Positions 19,035 through 28,023 of a stretch of 64,000 nucleotides of DNA are shown piece by piece. Source of the DNA: Halopseudomonas pelagia (GTDB taxonomy: Bacteria; Pseudomonadota; Gammaproteobacteria; Pseudomonadales; Pseudomonadaceae); the NCBI RefSeq assembly GCF_009497895.1, contig NZ_CP033116.1, forward strand, positions 1,240,001-1,304,000, written 5' to 3'. Numbering within the stretch: position 1 is the first letter of the stretch; every line of letters starts with the position of its first letter. The notes beneath the pieces were generated by a model. It made no database searches and had not been told where the DNA came from. It saw nothing but the letters and a program-made list of their open reading frames with translations. Made by a program: the position numbers and the translations under genes.

Positions 19035-19739
19035 GTGAGCAAAAGATTAGCAGCCGCAGCGCTGCTTGGCACGTCCTTGCTGCTCGGCGGTTGTAGCGGC
19101 CCGATGTCCTCGTTGCAGCCGGGAGGCCCAAGCGCTCAGGCGGGCGCGTGGATGTGGTGGGGGATGTTCGGGTTCTTTACCCTGGTACTGGTGGCAGTGA
19201 TAGTGCTGTGGCTGCATGCCATGCGCCGTGATCCCGGCGAAGTCAGCGACCGGGAGGCGCAACGTGAGCAAAATCGCTGGGTGATCGGCGGCGGATTGAT
19301 TCTACCCACTCTGAGTATTGTCGTGATCCTGGCGGTGGGTATCCCCTTGGGTCAGCGAATGCTGCCATTGCCGCCAGCCGACGGTGAGGTGGTGCGCATT
19401 GACGTCACTGCTCACCAGTGGTGGTGGGAAGTCAGTTATCCGGATACCGGCATTGTGCTGAAGGACCAGTTGCATATCCCTGCCGGCGTGCCGGTGGATC
19501 TGCGCCTGACCAGCAACGATGTTATCCACGCGTTCTGGGTGCCGCGACTGGGCGGCAAGATGGATATGTTTCCGGGCAGAACCAATATTCTGCGGTTGGA
19601 AGCAGATCACCCCGGTGTTTATCACGGCAGTTGCAGTGAATTTTGCGGCCGCGGTCACGCGCACATGCAATTTACCGTAGAGGCCCACGAACCGGATGGT
19701 TACCAGGCATGGCTGACGGAGATGCAAGCCGATGACTGA
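19035..19739 (+). CDS. coxB: Cytochrome c oxidase subunit II, lipoprotein with CuA site
   Basis: A 234-residue subunit that accepts electrons from cytochrome c. It has a lipoprotein signal (LLLGGC), two membrane helices, then a cupredoxin domain with AHQWWWEVSYP, IHAFWVPRLGGKMDMFPG and the CuA ligands CSEFCGRGHAHM. There is no fused cytochrome c domain. The GTG at 19035 is the start that exposes the lipobox; the open frame before it runs antisense to the DUF2231 gene. The ribosome site is weak. It overlaps the next gene by 8 bp. Confidence 0.92.
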   Translation: MSKRLAAAALLGTSLLLGGCSGPMSSLQPGGPSAQAGAWMWWGMFGFFTLVLVAVIVLWLHAMRRDPGEVSDREAQREQNRWVIGGGLILPTLSIVVILAVGIPLGQRMLPLPPADGEVVRIDVTAHQWWWEVSYPDTGIVLKDQLHIPAGVPVDLRLTSNDVIHAFWVPRLGGKMDMFPGRTNILRLEADHPGVYHGSCSEFCGRGHAHMQFTVEAHEPDGYQAWLTEMQADD

Positions 19740-22248
19740 ACATAGAAACCAACCCGATCAAGCGCGCCACGAGGAGCTTGAGCGCGTATGGGGCAACGAA
19801 CCCGGCTGGCGGTCGGCGTCTGCGGTCAATCACACGACCGTAGGCCTGCGTTTTCTGATTACCGGCCTGGCTTTTTTCCTGGTCGGCGGCGTGCTGGCGA
19901 TGCTGGTACGCACCCAACTAGCGTTGCCGGAACAGGACATCATCGGCCCGGATCTGTACAACCAGATATTCACCATGCACGGCACGGTGATGATGTTCCT
20001 GTTTGCGATTCCGGTGCTGGAAGGCGCGGCCATGTACCTGATCCCGAAGATGATCGGTACCCGTGATCTGGTGTTTCCGCGGCTCAGTGCGCTTGGCTAT
20101 TACTGCTATCTGTTCGGCGGCCTGATCATCATGTCCAGCCTGGTGCTGCAGATTGCGCCGGACGCAGGCTGGTTCATGTACACGCCGCTCAGCAGTTCTA
20201 CCTACTCCCCGGGTCCCGGGTCCGACTTCTGGCTATTAGGCATCACCTTCGTCGAGATCTCGGCTATCTCCGCCGGTGTCGAGCTGGTGGTCTCGATACT
20301 GCGTACCCGGGCCAATGGCATAGCACTGAACAAGATGCCGATTTTCTGCTGGTACATTCTGGCGATGGCGCTGATGATCATTTTCGGCTTTCCGCCGTTG
20401 ATTCTCGGCAGCATCCTGCTGGAACTGGAGCGCGCCGCGGGCTGGGTATTCTTCGAGGTAGCCGGTGGCGGCGATCCGCTGCTCTGGCAGCATCTGTTCT
20501 GGCTGTTCGGTCACCCTGAGGTGTACATCATTTTCCTGCCGGCGGCGGGGATCGTCTCCACGCTGATTCCGGTGTTCGCTCAGCGGCCACTGGTGGGGTA
20601 TCGCTGGATTGTGCTGGCGATCATCGTCATGGGCTTTATCAGTTTCGGCCTGTGGGTGCATCACATGTTCACTGTGGGCATCCCGCAACTGGCGCTGGCG
20701 TTCTTTTCGGTAGCCAGCATGCTGGTGGCGATACCCACGGCGATTCAGATATTTTCCTGGCTGGCGACATTATGGAGCGGCAAGGTCCTGTTCCGTTTGC
20801 CCATGCTGTGGATTCTGGGGTTTCTGATTGTGTTTGTCTGTGGCGGTCTGACCGGGGTGATGCTGGCGCTGGTACCGTTCAATTGGCAGGTGCATGACAC
20901 CCACTTCGTCGTCGCGCATATGCATTACGTGCTGGTCGGCGGGATGCTGTTTCCATTGGTGGCGGGCTTTTATTATTGGCTGCCGCATATTTCCGGGCGC
21001 ATGCCGTCGGACACACTGGGGCGCTGGGGCTTCTGGCTGTTCTTTGGCGGCTTCAACATGACCTTCCTGCTGATGCACCTGACAGGTCTGCTGGGTATGC
21101 CGCGCCGGGTTTATACCTATGACGCGGAAATGGGTTGGGGCTGGCTGAATCTGCTGTCATCGGTGGGCGGCTTTGTCATGGCGATCGGTGTGGCGGTGGT
21201 GATCCTCGATATCGCGCTGCATTTCCGTTTCGGCCGCAAGGCCGAGCGCAATCCGTGGAATGCCGACACGCTGGAATGGGCTACACCGATGCCGGTCAGC
21301 GCGTACAACTTTGCCAGCCTGCCGGATATCACAACGCGGCATCCCATGTGGGATCAGCCTGATCTGCCGGATACCATCGCGGCGGGCAAGCACGGGTTGC
21401 CGGAGGTGCTGAATCAGCGTCGGGACATTTTTGGCTCGGATGCGATTACCGGCAAGGTTCGCGAGATTGTGCATCTACCCTCCAATTCCTGGTTGCCAAT
21501 GCAGACCGCCGCGGTGATCGCCGTGGTGTGTATCAGCCTGTTGATAAAAGCCTATCCGCTAGCGTTGGCAGCCAGCTTTGGCGTGCTGTTCTTTGCACTA
21601 CGCTGGAGTTGGCACAATGGCGCTCATCCAGTGGCTTCGCCCTGGCGTGACGATGACCCGGTAGATCCGCCGCTGCATTCAAGAACCTTCGATGGACCGG
21701 GCCTGTGGGGTATGGTCATCAGCCTGATGGCCAACGGCACCTTGTACGTGTCGCTGTTGTTCGGCTGGTTTTACCTATGGACCGCCGCGCCGCAATGGAC
21801 GGCGCCGGAAGATGGCCCCATTGCACTGTTGCCATTGTTTGCCAGTGGCGTGTTGCTGAGCCTCGCTGTGTTGGTGTTTCGCCGGGCAGTAAGCCAGTTG
21901 CGTCAGGGTACTGACGCGCGTCTACAAAGCTTGCTGTGGCTGGCCGCCGGATTGGGGCTGCTGCATTTTCTCAGCCTGGTCTGGGTGCTGGTGACCGCGC
22001 CTCTGACGCCGGGCGAGCTGGCGCATGACGCGGTGCTGACCGTAATGCTCTATTACCTGCTGTTTCATGGCGGCCTGGCGACTATTTTCACCGTGCTGCA
22101 AGCGGTACGAGTGCGCATAGGCTACGTGGCCTTGCGCCTGCCCTACGAGCCGGTGGTGGTGCAGCCATTCTGGATGTATACGCTGGGCGTGTTCTGGATG
22201 AGCTTTGCCGCCTTTGTGCTGTTGCCGATGGCCTGGGGAGGTGTCTGA
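19732..22248 (+). CDS. Cytochrome c oxidase fused subunits I and III
   Basis: An 838-residue polytopic protein. Residues up to about 560 are subunit I: LIPKMIGTRDLVFPRL, LFWLFGHPEVYI (Cu ligand and Tyr), VHHMFTVG (Cu ligands) and DTHFVVAHMHYVLVGG (haem ligands). After a hydrophilic linker, about residues 610-838 carry a subunit III-like helical bundle (LWGMVISLMANGTLYVSL, FHGGLATIFTVLQA). Fused I+III subunits are known in some haem-copper oxidases such as those of Thermus. It overlaps coxB by 8 bp and the next gene by 1 bp, so the oxidase genes are tightly coupled. Confidence 0.92.
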   Translation: MTEHRNQPDQARHEELERVWGNEPGWRSASAVNHTTVGLRFLITGLAFFLVGGVLAMLVRTQLALPEQDIIGPDLYNQIFTMHGTVMMFLFAIPVLEGAAMYLIPKMIGTRDLVFPRLSALGYYCYLFGGLIIMSSLVLQIAPDAGWFMYTPLSSSTYSPGPGSDFWLLGITFVEISAISAGVELVVSILRTRANGIALNKMPIFCWYILAMALMIIFGFPPLILGSILLELERAAGWVFFEVAGGGDPLLWQHLFWLFGHPEVYIIFLPAAGIVSTLIPVFAQRPLVGYRWIVLAIIVMGFISFGLWVHHMFTVGIPQLALAFFSVASMLVAIPTAIQIFSWLATLWSGKVLFRLPMLWILGFLIVFVCGGLTGVMLALVPFNWQVHDTHFVVAHMHYVLVGGMLFPLVAGFYYWLPHISGRMPSDTLGRWGFWLFFGGFNMTFLLMHLTGLLGMPRRVYTYDAEMGWGWLNLLSSVGGFVMAIGVAVVILDIALHFRFGRKAERNPWNADTLEWATPMPVSAYNFASLPDITTRHPMWDQPDLPDTIAAGKHGLPEVLNQRRDIFGSDAITGKVREIVHLPSNSWLPMQTAAVIAVVCISLLIKAYPLALAASFGVLFFALRWSWHNGAHPVASPWRDDDPVDPPLHSRTFDGPGLWGMVISLMANGTLYVSLLFGWFYLWTAAPQWTAPEDGPIALLPLFASGVLLSLAVLVFRRAVSQLRQGTDARLQSLLWLAAGLGLLHFLSLVWVLVTAPLTPGELAHDAVLTVMLYYLLFHGGLATIFTVLQAVRVRIGYVALRLPYEPVVVQPFWMYTLGVFWMSFAAFVLLPMAWGGV

Positions 22249-22601
22249 TGTCGCCGTGGTCACCGCTGCACCCATTGCATCTATTTCTTGGACTGGTTAT
22301 CTGGAGCCTGTGGTTTGTTGCGCTGTACGGTGGCTTGTCGCTGGCCTGCGAGTTCGCGCCGCCTGATCAGGAGCGCGGGGCCTTGACCTGGGTTAACGCT
22401 TCCATGTTGCTGCTCGCAGCGCTGGTCAGCACTTTTCTGCTCTGGTCTGCCAGGCGCTGTTGGCGGGCTGCGCCGAATGCCGATGAAGGCGCCGCTACCG
22501 GTCGGTTTGTGGCGCGGATCGCCGCTGCTGTGTATCTGATCTCGGGGCTGGCGGCAGTTGGGCTGGCTCTTCCCGGCGTGATTTTGCCCCCATGCATTTA
22601 A
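22248..22601 (+). CDS. Small membrane protein of the oxidase cluster (possible subunit IV-like)
   Basis: A 117-residue protein with three hydrophobic segments (LFLGLVIWSLWFVALYGGL, MLLLAALVSTFLLW, and a C-terminal one). I do not recognise a family. Its position between the fused I+III subunit and the assembly factor, with a 1-bp overlap upstream and a 10-bp overlap downstream, suggests a small structural or assembly subunit. Confidence 0.65.
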   Translation: MSPWSPLHPLHLFLGLVIWSLWFVALYGGLSLACEFAPPDQERGALTWVNASMLLLAALVSTFLLWSARRCWRAAPNADEGAATGRFVARIAAAVYLISGLAAVGLALPGVILPPCI

Positions 22602-23410
22602 GGCGTGCGATTTTAGCCGTGCTCGCGGGGGTGTGGGCGCCCGTATCGTCCACATGGGCGCATAGCCCGCTTGAAGGCGGCGGGCAGGAGCAGCTCGCGG
22701 CATTATTGAGCGCGCTGGTCATGGCCGGATTCTGGTTGCTCTATCTGACGGGTGCCTGGCGCGTGCGCCCGGCGCTCTGGCAATCCGCCGCGTTTCATAC
22801 AACCATGATTCTGAGCTTTTATGCTGTACTGGGTCCGTTGGATGAATGGGCGGAAACCAGCACGGCCTGGCACATGGTCCAGCACATGTTGTTCATGGTG
22901 GTCATCGCGCCGCTGTTTGTGCTGTCGCGTCCGCTGCCGCAGATATCTGCCGGGGGTGGACGTGCGGGAGCGCTAGTCTGGGAACCGATGCTGCGTTTTA
23001 CGCGGCATCCGATGCTCACCGCCTATGTGCATGGCATGGTCATCTGGTTCTGGCATACCCCTTACTTCTACGTACTGGCGCTGGATAATCCCTGGTGGCA
23101 TGTGATCGAACACGCCTTCTTTCTGGTAACGGCGGGGTTGTTCTGGTGGGCAGTACTGAAGAGCGCCTCGCGCAATGTGCACTGGGCACTATTCGCGTTG
23201 CTGTTTACCTTGATGCATACGGGTTTTTTGGGGGCGATGCTGACGTTCGCACAATCGTCGCTGTACGGAGCAGATCGGCCGCTGGAGGACCAGCAACTGG
23301 CCGGACTGATCATGTGGGTGCTGGGCGCCTTCCCTTATCTGGTCGCTTCGTGCTGGGTCGGCTACCGCTGGTACCAGCAGATGCAGCGCAGGATCAGCCC
23401 CGACGGCTGA
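22592..23410 (+). CDS. Cytochrome c oxidase assembly protein, CtaG_caa3 type
   Basis: A 272-residue protein with a possible signal sequence and about seven membrane segments. The conserved His-rich blocks WHMVQHMLFMVVIAPLF, YVHGMVIWFWHTPYFY and WWHVIEHAFFLVTA match the CtaG family of caa3 oxidases, which helps insert copper in the oxidase. It overlaps the small upstream gene by 10 bp and is the last gene of the cluster. Confidence 0.87.
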   Translation: MHLRRAILAVLAGVWAPVSSTWAHSPLEGGGQEQLAALLSALVMAGFWLLYLTGAWRVRPALWQSAAFHTTMILSFYAVLGPLDEWAETSTAWHMVQHMLFMVVIAPLFVLSRPLPQISAGGGRAGALVWEPMLRFTRHPMLTAYVHGMVIWFWHTPYFYVLALDNPWWHVIEHAFFLVTAGLFWWAVLKSASRNVHWALFALLFTLMHTGFLGAMLTFAQSSLYGADRPLEDQQLAGLIMWVLGAFPYLVASCWVGYRWYQQMQRRISPDG

Positions 23411-25441
23411 TCACACTGGCTGCTGGCCGCTCTCGCCCTGCAGGTCGCCCGCAGGCAACCGGTCAGCACCCCAGCTACGCTGGATATAGCCAATCACTTC
23501 ATCCAGTTCGCCGCGGGTCACGGTGGCCATTTCGCCATGCTCCAGCGGGTCGTAATGGAAAATATACAGACGCGACAGAAACTGCTCAAAGGGCAGTGAG
23601 GCTTCACCAAACCGCTCGCCATGGCCAGCGGTGCTGACAGTCACGCCGTCGCCCCAGTTTTGACCGCTGTCGTTGTTCGGGTTGAAGAAGTACACGCGCA
23701 TCACATCCTTGGGATCCAGAGTCACGCGCAGGATGGTGATGGCATGCCAGCCGATAAAACGCGCTGCGCTGTCGGTGACCGCGATGCCCGCGGGCTGGGG
23801 GTGGATCAAGGGCTGATTACCGTTATGGAACGGATGGTAAGCGGCATAGAAGTGCCGCAGAAAGCCGTCCAGGTCGACCAGCTTGCCGGTCGGCACATCC
23901 ACATTCAAGCGGAAGCCGCGGCCGGCCCACCAGCCATGAAACTCCGGATTGACCCAGCGGTGCGGATCTCCTTCGCGGCCGATACAGCGCCGACCCATCT
24001 CCGCATAGATGCGATCCAGATGCGGTACAACAATCAACGATACCGGGTCCAGATCGATTGGCAGGCTGGTGGCCACCCCGGACAGGCTTTCCTGTGAGGA
24101 AATCGCCTGGCCCTCGAAGTGCATGATGATTTCGTCATCGCGGGCAGCCCAGGTCACCATCTGCAACAGGTAGTCCGGATCATTGTAGGCCCACATGGAC
24201 ATCGCCCGCGCCGACTGGCAGGTCGGGTTGTTCCCCTGACCCACACCCAGCGGCAGACCCAGCATGCAGAGCACGCCTTCAAGCAGGAACGCTTCGGGCG
24301 TGGCCTGATCACCAAAGGCCATAGCCAGGCGTTCCCGGGTGTAGGTGCTCAGCGGTAGACCCAGCTGTCGCCACATCGCAGGGGCCACGGGCAATTGATA
24401 GAGGATGCCGCGCTCCAGCATCAACGACAGGCCGTAAATAGCCTGCGGTGTAGCAGGGAAGACGCTGGCGTCAATCAGGCTGAGCGCTAGTTCGCGGTAG
24501 CACATCAGGCAATCGCGACCTGTCGATGACAAGCCCAGCGCTTCCGATAGCAGGTGTTCGCCTTCGTTCAGCAAGTGCCGTACCAGAACCGTGTGGTAAG
24601 CCGAGACCAGGCCAGTATCATGCATCGCCCGCGCAAAGCCGGTGGCTTCGCTCTGCAAGGCGGTGTTGTCCATGTATTCGAGACGTTCTTGATAGATCTC
24701 GATCCCGGGATCTTCACGGCACGCGTGCGTTGGTCCGAACAGGCTGCTGACAAGTCGGTCGGCACCCTGACCGCTGGTGCCCAGATCGATCTCGGGGTTG
24801 GCTTGGCAAATCGCTATCTGGGTGATCATGCGACGCACTGAGCTGACCTGAATCGGTCGCTGCTGCTGGATGCGCCAGATCTCATCAATCAATTGATCAA
24901 TGATGAATTCGTAGCCGATACAGCTGGCCAGGTGTTCAAGCAGGTTACGGGGAAGAGCGGCCAACCTGCCCTGGGTTTCCCGTTCGGCTTCGCTGGGCGG
25001 AGTGAACAGCAGGACGAGGTTGTTGGCCAGTACCTGGGTAAGAAAATGATGCGCTTGCTCTGCACTCATGGACGGGTGCACATAATCGCCGCGTGATATC
25101 GCCAATAACCGCAACTGGCTTAACGCTTCAATGACCAGTGTGTTGGCGTCCGGGCTGCGCAAGGTATTACCGGTCAGTGCCGGGATCAACGTTTGCGGGC
25201 TGTCCCAGTCCGAGCCCATGAATACACCGGCGCTTTCCAGAGCCTGTGCACGGGCGGCCAATCCGACACAGCCGCCGTCATGCAACAGAACCCGCCGAGC
25301 TGTATCGAATACCCGGTCGAGCTTGCCAATTTTGGCAAAATCGGGCGCATTGTTCAGCGCCTGGAGGGCATCATCAAACCGCGACAGCAGCAACACTAAC
25401 TTGCTGTCATCAACCTGTTGCTCGGCATCGCTGCTAGCCAC
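23411..25441 (-). CDS. Uncharacterised protein with apparent papain/calpain-like Cys-His-Asn triad
   Basis: A 676-residue soluble protein with no signal peptide and no family I recognise by name. The first two thirds are helical and rich in Leu and Ala. The last third has three spaced motifs that resemble a papain/calpain-like core: GNNPTCQSARAMSMWA (Cys408), RFIGWHAITILRV (His566) and RVYFFNPNNDSGQNWG (Asn587). The order Cys-His-Asn, the H-A after Gly-Trp and the N-P pair recall calpain's GHAYSV and RNPWG. The GTG start has an AAGGGGA site upstream. It follows the ATP-grasp gene by 58 bp on the same strand, so a protease, amidase or transpeptidase acting on the ligase product is possible. 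Function is inferred only. Confidence 0.7.
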   Translation of the reverse strand: MASSDAEQQVDDSKLVLLLSRFDDALQALNNAPDFAKIGKLDRVFDTARRVLLHDGGCVGLAARAQALESAGVFMGSDWDSPQTLIPALTGNTLRSPDANTLVIEALSQLRLLAISRGDYVHPSMSAEQAHHFLTQVLANNLVLLFTPPSEAERETQGRLAALPRNLLEHLASCIGYEFIIDQLIDEIWRIQQQRPIQVSSVRRMITQIAICQANPEIDLGTSGQGADRLVSSLFGPTHACREDPGIEIYQERLEYMDNTALQSEATGFARAMHDTGLVSAYHTVLVRHLLNEGEHLLSEALGLSSTGRDCLMCYRELALSLIDASVFPATPQAIYGLSLMLERGILYQLPVAPAMWRQLGLPLSTYTRERLAMAFGDQATPEAFLLEGVLCMLGLPLGVGQGNNPTCQSARAMSMWAYNDPDYLLQMVTWAARDDEIIMHFEGQAISSQESLSGVATSLPIDLDPVSLIVVPHLDRIYAEMGRRCIGREGDPHRWVNPEFHGWWAGRGFRLNVDVPTGKLVDLDGFLRHFYAAYHPFHNGNQPLIHPQPAGIAVTDSAARFIGWHAITILRVTLDPKDVMRVYFFNPNNDSGQNWGDGVTVSTAGHGERFGEASLPFEQFLSRLYIFHYDPLEHGEMATVTRGELDEVIGYIQRSWGADRLPAGDLQGESGQQPV

Positions 25442-25499
25442 ACACTTCCCCTTACCCTAAATTGTTGCGACCCATGATAGGGGTCCGGAAACCTATGTG

Positions 25500-26726
25500 C
25501 TACACGTAGAAGTCGAGCTCTTCCTGACGCTTGAGCAAGTCGTGCATGACTTTGGAATCTTCGCCAACAAAGTACAGCAGTCCCCAGTGCGTGCCAAATG
25601 CGGTGCGCTTGGTGACCATTTCTTCCATCGGAGTAGTCAGCTCGTGCGACTCGAAGTACGGATGATCTTCGGTCTCGGCGGGCATCTCCAGCTTGCTGAC
25701 CACGCGGCGGCGCGGGTAAACCCCAAAGCAGCCGGCATAGCCGGTTGCATCCTCGACTTCGCGCGGGAAGTAGGCTTTGACTTCTTCCTCGGTGGACTTC
25801 GGATCAAATACCAGCATCGAGGCGTGATAGGCATTAAAGCCCTTGTACACGCGCTCCAGCAGCTCGAACACCTTGAAGCCCGGCGGCCGGTAGGCGACTT
25901 CGCCAAAGTACATTTCTCCGTCACTGGTAACAAAGTACTCAGGATGGATCATCCCGAATTCAATATCGAAGGTCTTGATCAGCTTCTCGATCTGCTTGAC
26001 GATCTGCGGGCGATAGGCCTCCAGATCGGGTGAGGCAGGCACATGCACCGAGTAGCCCAGACGGACATATTCAGAGATGTTCAGGAAGCGGATCTTGCCG
26101 TTGTGGACCCAGGCTTCAACCGCAAATTCCCAGCCGTCCAGATGTGATTCCATCAATGACGGAAACTCGTCATCCGGAATGGCGTCCACGTCGTCCGGCG
26201 TGCGTATCACCCGGTGACCCAGGCAGCCGGCCTTGTCGAAGGCCTTGAAATGAATAGGGTCGTTCGGATCGCCATCCAGCTTGAGCAGCGTCTGGTTGAC
26301 TCGCTTGAGGAAGCGGATCACGTCTTCACGGTCGTGCGCTTCTTCAAATATGCCGACGCGAATACCACCCAGCTGAGCACGACGCTTCATCAGCGACTTG
26401 TCACGCATGAGCATGGCCTGGCCGAACAGGCGCGGATTGTCCAGCAACACCGAATTGATAGCGCCGGCCCACTCAACCGTTTCTTCAAACAGCGGGATGG
26501 CAACATCCACACCCATGTCTTTCAGAGTCTGAGCGATTTCCAGTGACCGGTCGTTCAGGCGCTCGAAATTCCAGGGTACGAAGGGGATATCGTGGGTCTT
26601 GCAATATTCTTCCGCCCATTCGGGGGCAACGACCACATAACGGCGATCAAAGGTAGCGGCTGCTTCGACGGCATTGGGTGCCCAGCCGAGTAGTGCGATA
26701 AAACCTTTAGTGGGATCTTTCTTCAT
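25500..26726 (-). CDS. ATP-grasp domain ligase
   Basis: A 408-residue protein with an N-terminal Rossmann-like part (GFIALLGWAPNAVEAAATFD), a central ATP-grasp segment with MRDKSLMKRRAQLGG (nucleotide-binding Lys) and ESHLDGWEFAVEAWV, and the metal-binding run FDIEFGMIHPEYFVTSDGEMYFGE ending EVAYRPPG. ATP-grasp enzymes join a carboxylate to an amine through an acyl-phosphate. The C-terminal 120 residues are extra and not recognised. It has a CTGGAGG ribosome site 6 nt upstream and a candidate promoter about 140 bp upstream. It is the first gene of a pair with the triad protein. Substrates are unknown. Confidence 0.83.
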   Translation of the reverse strand: MKKDPTKGFIALLGWAPNAVEAAATFDRRYVVVAPEWAEEYCKTHDIPFVPWNFERLNDRSLEIAQTLKDMGVDVAIPLFEETVEWAGAINSVLLDNPRLFGQAMLMRDKSLMKRRAQLGGIRVGIFEEAHDREDVIRFLKRVNQTLLKLDGDPNDPIHFKAFDKAGCLGHRVIRTPDDVDAIPDDEFPSLMESHLDGWEFAVEAWVHNGKIRFLNISEYVRLGYSVHVPASPDLEAYRPQIVKQIEKLIKTFDIEFGMIHPEYFVTSDGEMYFGEVAYRPPGFKVFELLERVYKGFNAYHASMLVFDPKSTEEEVKAYFPREVEDATGYAGCFGVYPRRRVVSKLEMPAETEDHPYFESHELTTPMEEMVTKRTAFGTHWGLLYFVGEDSKVMHDLLKRQEELDFYV

Positions 26727-26860
26727 GTGTAGCCTCCAGGAGAGCGGTTGAAAGGGAGATTACAGCCCTTCTCTACGCTGGGTAAGGAAGAACTGTATCG
26801 CTTATATGTGTAACTATCATACATGGATAGGTAGGGCGCGGCTAATCAGTCTAGCTATAG

Positions 26861-26891
26861 ATTATAACGTTGATGCAGAAATTTACGTCAA
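26861..26891 (-). promoter_or_regulatory. Candidate promoter of the ATP-grasp gene pair
   Basis: On the reverse strand TTGACG (26886-26891) and a perfect TATAAT (26861-26866) are separated by 19 bp, longer than the preferred 17. It would give a leader of about 125 nt before the ATP-grasp start. It sits between the ohr terminator and the gene. Confidence 0.5.
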
Positions 26892-26920
26892 AAGACGGGA
26901 TGTAAAATAGTTTGAACACA

Positions 26921-26958
26921 AAATAAAACCCCGATAACGCGCTAACGTTATCGGGGTT
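26921..26958 (-). terminator. Intrinsic terminator of ohr
   Basis: A 13-bp stem, AACCCCGATAACG with CGTTATCGGGGTT (26927-26939 and 26946-26958), followed on the reverse strand by TTTTATTT. It lies 18 bp after the ohr stop. Confidence 0.92.
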
Positions 26959-26975
26959 GGGTGATGCGCTTAGTC

Positions 26976-27401
26976 TTACACCAGGGTCAGGGTCACATCG
27001 ATGTTGCCGCGGGTGGCATTGGAGTAGGGGCAAACGATATGGGCCTTGTCTACCAGGTCTTGAGCGACCGCTGGGTCAAGTCCAGGCAAGCTTATCTTGA
27101 GCTCGACTTCGATGCCGAAACCCGTGGGCAGGGGACCGATACCAACGATACCTTCAATCGAGCTATCGGTGGGCAGCTTGACCTTTTCTGCACCGGACAC
27201 ATGTTTCAGAGCGCCGAGAAAACAGGCTGAATAGCCCGCGGCGAACAGCTGCTCAGGATTGGTGCCCTTGGCGCCATTACCGCCCAGCTCCTTGGGCGTT
27301 GTCAGCGCGACGTCCAATACGCCATCGGATGATATGGCTTGGCCTTCGCGGCCTCCGGTAGCTTCAGCTGAGGCGCGATACAGTACTTTTTCAATCGACA
27401 T
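26976..27401 (-). CDS. ohr: Organic hydroperoxide resistance protein Ohr
   Basis: A 141-residue thiol peroxidase of the Ohr/OsmC family that reduces fatty-acid and alkyl hydroperoxides. The two reactive cysteines are in [10 protein letters not shown] and [12 protein letters not shown], and the Arg/Glu partners fit GREGQA and [10 protein letters not shown]. It is transcribed in the same direction as the MarR-type ohrR gene upstream and ends in a strong terminator. A GGAGAG site precedes the ATG. Confidence 0.96.
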   Translation of the reverse strand: MSIEKVLYRASAEATGGREGQAISSDGVLDVALTTPKELGGNGAKGTNPEQLFAAGYSACFLGALKHVSGAEKVKLPTDSSIEGIVGIGPLPTGFGIEVELKISLPGLDPAVAQDLVDKAHIVCPYSNATRGNIDVTLTLV

Positions 27402-27485
27402 GGAACTCTCCTTACGTAGTCAGGGTGGGTAGCGAACGTTGCGTGTGGGCAAATTTCCAGGCGATCTAGCTCGCTTGAAATAAGG

Positions 27486-27516
27486 TTAGCGCAAAGGTAG
27501 TTAGTGCGCAATATAA
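27486..27516. promoter_or_regulatory. Candidate OhrR operator before ohr
   Basis: TTAGCGCAAA and TTAGTGCGCAATATAA lie 5 bp apart in the ohrR-ohr gap. TTAG(C/T)GCGCAA also occurs upstream of ohrR (28056-28066). A word shared only by these two control regions is a reasonable OhrR site. Confidence 0.45.
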
Positions 27517-27573
27517 AAACGCGCCGTTGGTCGGGCGGGTCAATTCATCAGTAATTCTAGCGGGGATGCGGGA

Positions 27574-28023
27574 TCAGAGCGCTTTTTGCAGCCGGGTACG
27601 CAGTTGAGCCAAGGTTTCCCGCAACTCGACCAGGGCCTCAACCGGCTGGTCAGTGGCTTCAAGGATGCAGCGTGGAATATCCTGAGCCCGTTCGCGCAGG
27701 GCCTGGCCTTTTGCGGTAAGAAACAGTTCGACTACGCGTTCATCACGGCTGCTACGCACGCGTTTAAGCAAGCCTTCGGTTTCCAGACGCTTGAGTAGCG
27801 GGGTCAGGGAACCCGGATCGGTCAACAGCCGCGTGCTGATGGCGCCAACGGTAATGCCGTCTTTCTCCCACAATACCAGCATGGCCAGATACTGAGGGTA
27901 GGTAAGGCCCAGTTCCGCCAGCAGTGGTTTGTAGATCTTGGTCATCATCAGCGAAGTGGAATAGAGCGCGAAACAGAGTTGGTTATCCAGCTCCAGTTCG
28001 GCGCAGTTGGTTTGCTTTGGCAT
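27574..28023 (-). CDS. ohrR: MarR-family regulator OhrR
   Basis: A 149-residue winged-helix repressor. The redox-sensing Cys is near the N-terminus in NQLCFALYSTS, the OhrR signature, and the wing and recognition helix lie in LLTDPGSLTPLLKRLE and RSSRDERVVELFLT. Oxidation of the Cys by organic hydroperoxide would release it from the ohr promoter. It sits upstream of ohr on the same strand, with about 170 bp between them for the operator. Confidence 0.92.
   Translation of the reverse strand: MPKQTNCAELELDNQLCFALYSTSLMMTKIYKPLLAELGLTYPQYLAMLVLWEKDGITVGAISTRLLTDPGSLTPLLKRLETEGLLKRVRSSRDERVVELFLTAKGQALRERAQDIPRCILEATDQPVEALVELRETLAQLRTRLQKAL

Noticed and set aside
26121..26546. Plus-strand frames within the ATP-grasp gene
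   Set aside because: Shadow frames without ribosome site or domain; the ATP-grasp frame is much better.
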